Source: Oenanthe sinensis
Taxonomy: Eukaryota; Streptophyta; Magnoliopsida; Apiales; Apiaceae
Length of the DNA: 64,000 nucleotides
Assembly (NCBI GenBank): GCA_028671895.1
Contig: CM053800.1
Coordinates: 15,583,886 to 15,647,885, forward strand
Reading direction: 5' to 3'
Position 1 is the first letter of the stretch. The number at the start of each line of letters is the position of its first letter. Made by a program: the position numbers and the translations under genes. The notes beneath the pieces are model-generated. The model was not told the DNA's origin and did not search any database. It was given only the letters and a program-made list of their open reading frames with translations. Of this stretch, positions 24,301 through 33,800 are shown in pieces.

Positions 24301-27075
24301 TTTACTTAAATATGCGACTTTTATTTTACAGATTGATGCTTACTTCTGTTGTGCAGCAGTGTTTGTCTTAATTTATACCAGTTCCTTATAGTAGATCCCA
24401 ACTTTGTTATACTTGAATCTGGAAGATTGTGATGGGAGAAATATCATATACAAAGTCATATCCTAGTTTGCAGACAACCAGTCAGAAGGCTACTCAAGAG
24501 GCTACTGGAGATAAAAGTTAATGATGGAAGTTGGAACTGAGGTGATCTGACACTGTGCATTCAGAGCTTCTATATATATTTTGGACGATCCGAGGCTTGA
24601 ATTAGTCATTTTTTTATATTTCAGTTAAGTATGCCCGTGAACAAAGCTTGAATTGATCATCTTAAATGTAATTTGAGCCTTCTAAAGTACTAAATGTATT
24701 GGTCATCTTTAAATGTAGTACGGGTTCTCTACTCGTAAACTTAATTAAGATATTAGTTTTTATATTTTGGTTGGGCATGATCAATATAATATAAGTTATG
24801 GTTATTAGTAGAAGTTCAATACCAATATTTTAAGTTATGGTTAATTAGTACAAGTTTAATATCAATAATTAGATTTTAAAAAAAATCTATATAACCGTGG
24901 ACAATGCATGTTCTATATTCTATTTATATGCAACGGAAAAGGGCTGTAGTAAATAATCTGTTGCATACCTTATATACGACAGATTAATCCAAATTGTGGC
25001 ATAAAGTATATACGACGACCATTTCCTTCATATATACTATATACTACGGGATTTTATCCGACGCAATATTTTCCGTCGCAAGGCCGTCATATATAACATA
25101 TATGACGAGTTTTTCTCTATATACGACCCTATTTAACCGCCGTATAAACCCTCAAATTTAGTAGTGTAGGTCTTTGCTCATTCAAGAGTATGAGTACTTT
25201 GAAGCAAAATCTGGAGAATCTATCACTGAGATGTATGATAGGTTTACAAAACTCCTGAATGAGATGGCTATGCTTGGTAAGGTTTATGATTCTGAAGATA
25301 CGAATACCAAGTTTCTGAGAGCAATTCCTGAAGAGTGGGACAATAAGACTACAGCCATAAGAGAAGCTAGAGATTTGGATGAACTAACTCTAGAAGAATT
25401 GTATGGCAGACTCAAGACATATGATTTGGAGATGCAACAGAGGAAGAATAAGAAGTCTGTGAAGACAAAATCTGTGGCACTCTTACTGGAGTCTGAGAAA
25501 GAACAACAGGAACAACCCACAGAAGCTAGAATCAAGGATTCAAGGAAGAAGGGTAAAGCTGTTGTGGAGTCAGAGTCTACTGACACAGACTCTGATTCTG
25601 ATGAAGAGATTGACCTAAGTCAAATGATGGCTATGTTTGCAAAAAATTTCAAAAGAATGAAATTTAACAAAAGAACTGGAAAATTTAGCAAGAGGCCATC
25701 ATTCAAGAAGGAAGATGAGAAGGTTGAGAAGAGCAAGAGTACAATAATCAAACTTGACAAAGCAAAGGTCAAATGTTTCAACTGTGGAATATTGGGCCAC
25801 TTTGCTAGTGAGTGCAGAAAGTCAAAAAGTCAAGGAAAAGGAAAAGCACTTCTATCAACTGGAAAGGATTGGGCAGATTCAAGCTCAGAGGATGAAATTG
25901 ATTATGAAAATCTAGCACTGATGGCATCCTCCTCAAGAAAATCACAATCTCCCAAAGAACCCTCATCTCCTAAAACTCAGGTATCAATCTTTACTCCTGA
26001 ATCCTTAATTAATTTAGACTCTGATGGTATAGAAACTGTGCAAAGTGAGGTCAATAAAATAATGATAACATGTAGGTCTCTCACTAGTGAAAGTGAAAGG
26101 TTGAGAGAGGAAAATTTGACCTTGACTAAAAGGAATGATCATTTAGAGTCTGAGTTAATATTAATGGAACAATACAAAAAGGATTCTGAGAAACATAGTC
26201 ATAACTACACTGAAATCTTGAAGGCCTATGACTATGTTAAGAAAGAACTAGAAGAAGAGAGACTCAAGTTTAGAGTCTGGACAGACTCTGGTAGAAAAGT
26301 TCAAGAAATTCTCAATAATCAAAATGTGTGTCAAACTGCTGGTCTAGGCTATGACAAGAGTCAAGACAAAAGACCTATTGTTGAGAATGATAACAGTGAA
26401 GAAGCTAGCCAAGTTAATAAGACTAAAGACAAAAGTACATTTGTTCCTGTTAAGTTTGTGACACCTAAAGAAAAATCTGAAACCACAAACTCATCTGTCA
26501 TTAGTCCCCCTGTTGATAACAAAAAGACAGATGAAATAGGAGCAAATAACTCTAAGAAAAATATTAATATAGGGTACTTGTCTAAGTCAAAATTAAAAGA
26601 AAGGCTAGAGAACTTATCAGAGTCTACCAAAACTAGGAGAAATAGGAATGGTAAGGAAGGAATTAATAAGGCAAACAATTACCAAAAGGATCCTAATGCT
26701 CCTAGAAAGAAGTGTTATAGATGTGGCAACCACAACCATTTGGCTATAGATTGTAAAGCAAAGATTGAGAAGAAATCAGAGTCTAGTCCTTCTCAGACTC
26801 TGAAAAGTCACTACATACCACAGAAACCTTGTTATCACTGTGGTAGCATATTTCATTCTATATATATGTGTAGGGATTATCATGATTTGTATTACAATTT
26901 TTATGAGCCAAAATCTTCTATTGATAAGAGTTGGTATGACACTGATAAGACTCCACCACAGTCTAGAGCAACAAAAGAGACAGGTAAGCCAAAGGTGAAA
27001 ATTATTAAGCCTGTTTCTCCTAAAAATAGTAGAAAAGGATCCAAAACTGTTTGGGTCCTCAAAACATCTAACTAG
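21332..27075 (+). CDS. gag: Element A gag, split by a CACTA transposon
   Basis: Gag forms the particle and packages the RNA. Codons 1-131 run from ATG 21,332 (MSGNKDGNSKIPMLKR) to the CACTA insertion at 21,727. The rest resumes at 25,170 and ends with TAG at 27,075. Deleting the transposon with one TAG duplication restores a single frame, so gag was intact when hit. The core contains 'FTHWKVKMLHHLEATDP' and 'ESITEMYDRFTKLLNEM'. Three CCHC knuckles follow: about 25,772-25,813 (CFNCGILGHFASEC), about 26,713-26,754 (CYRCGNHNHLAIDC) and about 26,830-26,871 (CYHCGSIFHSIYMC). Between them lies an acidic, coiled-coil-like region. CAGAGTCT motifs fall in the linkers near 25,570 and 26,780. As it stands the gene is disrupted. 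Confidence 0.9.
21727..25166 (+). mobile_element. CACTA (En/Spm-type) transposon carrying host gene pieces
   Basis: The 3,440-bp unit starts CACTACAAAAAAAG and ends with the complement of CACTACTAAATTTG. It is flanked by TAG duplications (21,724-21,726 and 25,167-25,169). Both subterminal regions (about 21,745-22,015 and 24,960-25,150) are packed with ACCGTCGTATATA-type repeats in both orientations, the classic CACTA arrangement. No transposase is present, so it is non-autonomous. The interior holds spliced-gene fragments of a MATE transporter and unassigned, apparently genic DNA (23,440-24,900). It inserted in frame-neutral fashion in A's gag after A had transposed, so it is the youngest or among the youngest insertions. 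Confidence 0.9.
22465..23435 (+). pseudogene. Captured MATE efflux transporter fragment (exon-intron structure kept)
   Basis: MATE proteins export small molecules against cations across plasma or vacuolar membranes. The exons match the middle of a plant DTX/MATE protein. Exon a (about 22,465-22,781) reads 'FAYGLLQCQFRFLQTQNN', then after a frameshift 'GFRGAAISSGISYWVNV' and 'KFSPTCEKTWTG', ending at a GTGAGT donor. Exon b (about 22,881-22,961) carries 'LVLMSGLLPNPKLETS', with donor GTACGT. Exon c (23,034-23,090) carries 'LNTCSVFFRIPYGFGSAV'. Exon d (23,197-23,435) carries 'TRVSNELGAGNPQAAKLAV' to 'GLQGVLSG', with a GT donor next. Codons close correctly across the b/c and c/d introns. The N- and C-terminal transmembrane halves are missing, so it is not a working transporter. 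Confidence 0.85.
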
Positions 27076-27086
27076 TTGCTTTATGT

Positions 27087-28958
27087 ATGCAGGGAGCTAG
27101 GGTAAAGAAAGTAACCCTAATCCTGGACAGTGGATGCTCAGGACATATGACTGGAAAGAAATCCCTGCTTACAGACTTTGAGGAAATGGCTGGCCCAGAA
27201 GTATCATTTGGAGATGGCAACAAAGGACAAACACTGGGATATGGCAAGATTGTACTTGGGAATGTCATCATTGAACAAGTAGCTCTAGTTGATGGCTTAA
27301 GGCATAATTTAATTAGCATAAGTCAACTTGGAGACAAAGGTTACCATACTGGCTTCGACAACAAAGAGTGTCTTGTGACTAACAAAGAAACAGGCATTGT
27401 GGTTTTCAAAGGACACAGACATGGTAACATTTATGAAGCCAGCTTGGAGGATTGCATAAACAATGAAGTCACATGTCTATACAGCAAGGCCTCAACTGAA
27501 GAAAGCTGGAAATGGCACAAGAAACTGTCTCACATCAACTTCAAAACACTCAACAAGTTGGTTAAACAGAATCTTGTAAGAGGATTACCACATGTTGATT
27601 TTGTACAAGATGGACTTTGTGAAGCATGTCAACTTGGAAAACAAAGGAAATCATCCTTCAAGAGCAAGACAATAAATACCATTTCTGAACCCTTTTATTT
27701 ACTACATCTTGATTTATTTGGTCCAGTAAATGTTATGTCAATTAACAAAAATAAATATACTCTTGTTATTGTAGATGATTTTACAAGATTCACATGGGTT
27801 TTCTTTCTACATTCAAAGGATGAAGCTTCTCAACACATAATAGATCATATCACTTTTCTGGAAAGAAAATCAAAGAAAATAGTAAGAATTCTGAGGAGTG
27901 ACAATGGTACTGAATTCAAGAATTCAATCATGGAGAACCACTGTGCATCAAAGGGAATTACTCAACAATTTTCTGCGCCAGGAACTCCTCAACAAAATGG
28001 AGTTGTGGAAAGAAAGAATAGGACACTCATAGAAGCTGCCAGAACAATGTTGGCAGAGTCTAAGCTGCCAGTATATTTTTGGGCTGAGGCAGTCAATACA
28101 GCATGTTTCACTCAAAACTGCACTCTAATAAACATGCATGGAAAGACTCCCTATGAAATGATAAAGGACAAGAAGCCAAGTGTAAAACACTTTCACATAT
28201 TTGGATGCAATTGTTATGTACTGAAAGTACATCCTGAAAATCTAAGCAAATTCGAAGCCAAGGCAGATGAATCAATCTTTCTTGGATATGCATCAAACAC
28301 AAAAGCATTTAGAGTGTTTAATCTCAGAACCAAAATTGTTATGGAATCTATTCATGTTGCATTTGATGATAAAAAGTTTATAGGATTGCAGGATGAGTCA
28401 GAGTCTACTACACTGGAATTTGAAAATCTAAAAAGTTCTGAGATAAATGAAGAAGAAGAGGATGAAGACCCTCAAACAACTCCTGAACCAACACAGGAAT
28501 CTGCACACTCTGAGAGGGAGTCAGAAAATTCAACTCCAAATAATTCAGAGTCTAACAGGTCAGGGTCTACCCAGACAGAGTCTAGACAGACAGAGTCTAA
28601 CTCATCAGGGTCTGGGTCAAGCAACTCTGAAGCCTTGTCAGAGTCAAGCAATTTAGGGGGAGCCTCTTCATTTGAATTTCACTCAAATACAGAAGATGCA
28701 AATGACTTAGAAGGAGCTTCAAGTTCAAGAACCAATCTTCCACCAGCTAGAAAATGGACAAGGGATCACACTCCTGACTTAATAATTGGTGACCCTGAGA
28801 GTGGTGTACAAACAAGAACAACCACTCAAAATGAATGTCTTTATAGCTGTTTTCTCTCAAAGAATGAACCCAAGAAAATTGAGGAAGCCTTGCAAGACCC
28901 TGATTGGATTATTGCAATGCAAGAAGAATTGAATGAATTTGAGAGAAATAAAGTGTGA
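27087..28958 (+). CDS. pol: Element A protease-integrase
   Basis: Protease processes Gag-Pol; integrase inserts the cDNA. The aspartic protease motif LDSGCSGHMTG is at about residues 12-22. The GAG-pre-integrase/HHCC region contains WHKKLSHINF and the CEAC pair. The integrase core follows, with the catalytic Asp residues in LDLFGPV and SDNGTEF and the Glu in QQNGVVERKN. The C-terminal 'FHIFGCNCYV' and 'KFEAKADESIFLGY' blocks are typical of Ty1/copia. A Ser/Glu-rich linker (28,390-28,650) made largely of GAGTCT codons precedes RT. The frame ends at TGA 28,956-28,958, where relatives have Trp; the same frame continues into RT, so this is one point mutation. Pol is in a different frame from gag. 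Confidence 0.93.
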   Translation: MQGARVKKVTLILDSGCSGHMTGKKSLLTDFEEMAGPEVSFGDGNKGQTLGYGKIVLGNVIIEQVALVDGLRHNLISISQLGDKGYHTGFDNKECLVTNKETGIVVFKGHRHGNIYEASLEDCINNEVTCLYSKASTEESWKWHKKLSHINFKTLNKLVKQNLVRGLPHVDFVQDGLCEACQLGKQRKSSFKSKTINTISEPFYLLHLDLFGPVNVMSINKNKYTLVIVDDFTRFTWVFFLHSKDEASQHIIDHITFLERKSKKIVRILRSDNGTEFKNSIMENHCASKGITQQFSAPGTPQQNGVVERKNRTLIEAARTMLAESKLPVYFWAEAVNTACFTQNCTLINMHGKTPYEMIKDKKPSVKHFHIFGCNCYVLKVHPENLSKFEAKADESIFLGYASNTKAFRVFNLRTKIVMESIHVAFDDKKFIGLQDESESTTLEFENLKSSEINEEEEDEDPQTTPEPTQESAHSERESENSTPNNSESNRSGSTQTESRQTESNSSGSGSSNSEALSESSNLGGASSFEFHSNTEDANDLEGASSSRTNLPPARKWTRDHTPDLIIGDPESGVQTRTTTQNECLYSCFLSKNEPKKIEEALQDPDWIIAMQEELNEFERNKV

Positions 28959-30389
28959 AAACTTGTACCAAGACCTAGAAATAGATCAGTGGTTGGTGCA
29001 AAATGGGTGTATAGAAATAAACTTGATGAGAATGGAACTGTAGTAAGAAATAAAGCAAGGCTAGTTGCAAAAGGATACTCACAAGAGGAAGGAATTGACT
29101 ATGATGAAACTTTTGCACCAGTAGCAAGATTGGAAGCTATCAGAATGTTTCTTGCCTTTGCAGCTCATTCAAAATTCAAGGTGTATCAGATGGATGTGAA
29201 AAGTGCCTTCTTAAATGGAAAATTGGAAGAAGAAGTCTATGTGGAGCAACCACCAGGATTTGTTGATCCAAAGTTTCCTGATCATGTTTACAGGTTAGAC
29301 AAGGCACTATATGGATTGAAGCAAGCACCTAGAGCATGGTATGAAACTCTTTCAAAATTTCTTCTGGAAAATGATTTCACAAGAGGTACCATTGATAAAA
29401 CTCTCTTTATTAGAAAATGTAAGGGTGATATTTTGCTTGTCCAAATTTATGTTGATGACATTATATTTGGATCTACTAATGATAAACTCTGTGAAAAGTT
29501 TAGTCAACTAATGCAGTCAAATTATGAAATGAGTATGATGGGAGAATTAAACTTCTTTTTGGGGCTTCAAGTCAAACAGAATGATGATGGAATTTTCATC
29601 AATCAAACAAAGTATGTAAGAGAACTGTTGAAGAAGTTTGATATGCAAGACTCTGCAACTGCTAAAACTCCCATGTCAACTGCCACAAAGCTAGACTCTG
29701 ACCCAAAGGGTAAGAAAGTTAACAACACTAGCTACAGAGGTATGATTGGCTCATTGTTATATTTAACTGCTAGTAGACCAGACATAATGTTTGCAACTTG
29801 TCTATGTGCTAGATTTCAAGCTGACCCTAGAGAATCACATTTAATAGCTGTGAAAAGAATTTTTAGATATCTCAAGGGGGCACAAACTCTTGGACTTTGG
29901 TATCCTAGAGAGTCAGATTTTTCACTAATTGGTTATTCAGATTCTGACTATGCAGGATGCAAAGTAGACAGGAAAAGCACAACAGGACAATGCCAGTTTC
30001 TTGGCAACAGATTAATTTCTTGGTTTAGCAAGAAACAACAGACTGTATCAACCTCAACAGCTGAGGCTGAATACATTGCAGCTGGAAGTTGCTGTGCTCA
30101 AATCCTGTGGATGAGAAATCAATTACTTGATTATGGACTAACATTCTCAAATATTCCTATGTATTGTGATAATACTAGTGCTATTAAAATTGCAGAGAAT
30201 CCAGTCCAACACTCCAGAACAAAGCACATTGATGTCAGGTATCACTTTATTAGAGAACATGTTGAAAATGGTACTGTGACACTTCACTATGTTCCAACTG
30301 ACAGACAGATTGCAGACATTTTGACAAAACCACTTGATGAATCTACCTTTCTCAAACTGGTAGGTGAATTAGGTATGTTAAACATGTAA
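28959..30389 (+). CDS. pol: Element A reverse transcriptase-RNase H
   Basis: This is the in-frame continuation of pol after the single stop at 28,956-28,958. The first ATG inside it is at 28,989, but natural translation would run through from the integrase. RT shows ARLVAKGYSQEEGIDYDETF, QMDVKSAFLNG, ALYGLKQAPRAWY and the catalytic YVDD at about 29,448-29,459. RNase H shows GYSDSDYAGC, STAEAEYIAA and the D/N block CDNTSAIKIA, ending RYHFIREH and DILTKPL. All catalytic residues are present. It ends with TAA at 30,389. Confidence 0.95.
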   Translation, partial: KLVPRPRNRSVVGAKWVYRNKLDENGTVVRNKARLVAKGYSQEEGIDYDETFAPVARLEAIRMFLAFAAHSKFKVYQMDVKSAFLNGKLEEEVYVEQPPGFVDPKFPDHVYRLDKALYGLKQAPRAWYETLSKFLLENDFTRGTIDKTLFIRKCKGDILLVQIYVDDIIFGSTNDKLCEKFSQLMQSNYEMSMMGELNFFLGLQVKQNDDGIFINQTKYVRELLKKFDMQDSATAKTPMSTATKLDSDPKGKKVNNTSYRGMIGSLLYLTASRPDIMFATCLCARFQADPRESHLIAVKRIFRYLKGAQTLGLWYPRESDFSLIGYSDSDYAGCKVDRKSTTGQCQFLGNRLISWFSKKQQTVSTSTAEAEYIAAGSCCAQILWMRNQLLDYGLTFSNIPMYCDNTSAIKIAENPVQHSRTKHIDVRYHFIREHVENGTVTLHYVPTDRQIADILTKPLDESTFLKLVGELGMLNM

Positions 30390-30834
30390 GTGATCAAAAT
30401 TAAAGAAGCAAGGTATGTACCTTAATTATAGTCCCTGTCTTAACACACTGTGATTAATTGTTAGTGCAACATTTTGTTTGGTATTTTACCTTGACAGAGT
30501 CTAGACTCTGACGAGTCTGTAGACTCTGAAAGTCAGTAGACTCTGAGAAAATTATCGCCTAGACTCTGAAACGGTTAAAATTCGCGCCTGCAGACTCTGA
30601 TTGCATTTAAAATGTTCAAATGACTTGAAATAGGCGGTAACAGTTTTTTTTTGACCGGATACAGGCTGTAGACTCGTGTGTATTGTATGCAACTTGAACA
30701 AAATAAAATTTTTCATACAATTTACTCACTTGTTTATTGCAATTGATTTCTAAGGCAAAAATATTCATAGAGCTTTTTACGAACCCTAGCTAAATTCTTC
30801 AAGCTTCTCCATCACTTTCAACTTAACACCTTTA
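30390..30834 (+). promoter_or_regulatory. Element A spacer between pol and extra ORF, with motif array
   Basis: This 445-bp spacer carries five copies of AGACTCTGA and one CAGAGTCT within 30,497-30,603, the same motif as in A's LTR and in both orientations. A pyrimidine-rich stretch precedes the ATG at 30,835. The only TATA-like word is 'aaaataaaa' near 30,702, weaker than the one in B's equivalent spacer. A regulatory role (internal promoter or protein-binding array for the extra ORF) is inferred from position. Confidence 0.6.
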
Positions 30835-33800
30835 ATGGCTGCCGTTTCTACTGTCATGAGAGGACCCAAGGCGATTGCGTTCACATTTGGGGATTTCGAG
30901 TTCATGACCACAAATCATGTTGCTGCTCTTGGAGATAGGAAAGGGGTAGACGCTGACTACTACCCTGTGATGGATTTCTTGGAGCAATCCGAGCTACACT
31001 ACATTCTCAAGGCATCACCAATCATTCACATGGATGCTGTATCACAAGCATGGAGCACTGCAAAGGTAGTTGATCCTTCTCAGGATCAACCAGGTAAAAT
31101 AATGTTTACCTTTGGTTCGACTACATTCGATGTCACTTCAGATGTGCTTAATTCTATGTTTAAACTGCCTGTTAAGTCTACTTTTGATGAAATTGTATCT
31201 GATGATGACATTAAAAACATGTTTAAGGCAATAGGTTATTCTGCTAGCTTAGATAACATGAGCAAGATAACTAGGCCTTACTTAAGGAAAGAATGGTCAT
31301 TTTTCTTCGATCAAATTGCTAAGTGTTTTACTGGTAAGTGTAGTGGATTTGATGCTATTACTGCTATTACTTATCAAATTGGTCATAGTCTCCTATTTGA
31401 TAGAATAATCAACATTGGTGATATGTTGCTCACTCAAATGGGAGCAAAACTAAATAATGTGCATGAGGGGAGAAAGAAAGTCTACTATCATAGATTTCTT
31501 ATGATTCTCCTCAATCACTTCATTCCTGACATGTCAACCAAGTTGGCAGATGATTGCTGTGTGCAGGCATACAAACAGCAAAGGAGGATATTCTTTGACA
31601 TTAAGAGAATTGATGACAAAAAGAAGAGTCTACCTGCAATGACATATCCAAAGGTAATGCAGGTAAAACTCTCATCCTACAAACCTTCTATCTATAATGC
31701 TTCATTTTTTTGGTGAAATGGTGCAGGAACAAGTAATGGAGAGTCCCCCTGCACCTACCCAAGTCACCCAATCCCCTTCAATTATACAATCTTCCAAACC
31801 AAATTCCAAAAAGAAACCAACCTCTGGTGTCTCTCAACAGGCACCAGTTGTAAAGAGAAGAAAATTGATTCAATCTAGGCTTATAGATGAGCACAGTGAT
31901 GAGGAGCTCAATCCACTAGAGAAGCAAGTTGTTGAAGGACTTTCTTTGCTAAAGGAAGGTCATGATACACTTGATTCTAACCTTCAAGCCAAGTCTGTAG
32001 ACTCTCAAAAGGCTGCAGACTCTGAAAAACATAGGGGAGCACCTCATGATTCTCATATTGAGTCTCCTGAGAAATCTTTTGCTAAGAAATACAGAAGGTT
32101 AAGGAAGGCTTATTCTGCACACACACACAAGCCTGTTATTAGTACTAACCCTGTTTTGCAGGAAACAGATGCTCCCAAGGCTCCTGCAGAGCCAGACTCT
32201 GAAATCAAGAAAACACCTGAACCAGAGTCTAATGTTGAGTCAGAGTCTAGACTGCCTTTAGACTCTGATCATGACACATTTTGGGAAGGAATGCCATTGG
32301 ATGCAGCCTCGTGCCTAATTGATGCGATCATTACTCCAAGTGATGAGGCACTGATATTCTTATATCCTTTGGTGGAATCAGTTGAAGATCCAGAGCAATA
32401 TCAGACTAAATCTCAAGTCTTGGATTTTCTTTCAACCTATGAAGCCCTAAGGAAGAGAATGGAACAGGAGCTACAAATGTCTGCACAGGATGTGGTCAAA
32501 AATCTTTATAGCTACCTATTCAACTCTTCATTCCAAGAACAAGCAGCTGGGCTCATAGAAGGCAGAACAAATGCAGTTCTCAAAGCACTAGGTGTGCCAG
32601 ACTCTGAACAGCAAATTCCAAAGAAGCCTAAAAAGCTTAAGGTCCACAAAAGGAGAGCCTCAGAGTTTGTTGTTGAGTTGGAAACTGAGATTGAGCAACC
32701 AGTTTTTAACTATGAAGCAATTTGGGAAAATGGAGTTACCTACAGGACAGCCATTCAATGGATCTCTCAAATTCAACCTCTGTCAAGACAGGTGGCTGAC
32801 TATCTTGTCCATAATATAGGTACAATTGCCAACAAATACATCTATCCAACCTACCAAAGTAGACTGGATCAATTTAAGGGCACATATTTTCAAAGAGTAA
32901 GAAGGGAACTGCAGGACCTCTTCAATCTCACAGATGCCCAGGCAATCAATGCAATCCATCTCAGGGCTTTTCATCACAAGTTGGATGCATTTATTCTTGA
33001 AGAACAACAGGCGGTAGCAGGTGGTGCAAGGCAGTTGGAGGATGGGACTAGTGCACCAGTGGTGACTAGTGATAGAGATGCTCAGTCTGCCTCACCCACA
33101 CAAGAACCACCTAGTCAGAGGTTGGGTGATAGTGGGGCAGGAGAGTATGCTGTTGAGCCCTCCTTGACAACTCACCAAAGAGCTGATGAGAACCCCAGTG
33201 ATATGGGAGGACAGACTCTGATGGATGCTCATGAAGAAATTTCCCAATTTATTCTATCAGAGTCTATCCACCTTGAGGGGGAGTCTCATGCACTAACAGT
33301 CAAAGATGGTGACACTCAGACTCTGGCTTCTAATGAAGTCATGCTGAAGCAGTCAGAGTCTAGAGTAGACCCTGAGACTGGAATACTGGAGCCAACAGAC
33401 TCTGAAAAGAGAGAAGATGCTAGTAAGGGTTCAGAATCTGTTGATGCTCACCCCTTGGTGGAAACCCCTAGCCTTCAGACATTTGAAGGGGTTCCCCTCC
33501 ATCAAGGTGGTTCAGGTATTGAAGCACCATTTTTATCTCTCAACCCCTCTTCTGTAGGTTTATTGAGTGCACCCTCCAAATTAAGTGAAAAAATTTCTGA
33601 GATGCTGGCACTGGACCAGGCAAAAGGAGAGATAGAAAAGGCTGTAGAGAGCCTGAGTGAGATTGAGAAAGTGGGTGTCCAACCCCACTGTGAGCATGAG
33701 AGAATAGGGTATCCTGAACCTAGCTTTACTTATTGGGATCAAGATTTTCCAAAGAGTTGGTCCAATGAGTTGGAGCAGGGGATGGATGACAATTCACTAT

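Noticed and set aside
26361..26678. Antisense ORFs over gag, pol and the extra ORFs
   Set aside because: They mirror the codon bias of the true coding strand (Leu/Ser-rich readings) and have no start context or similarity.
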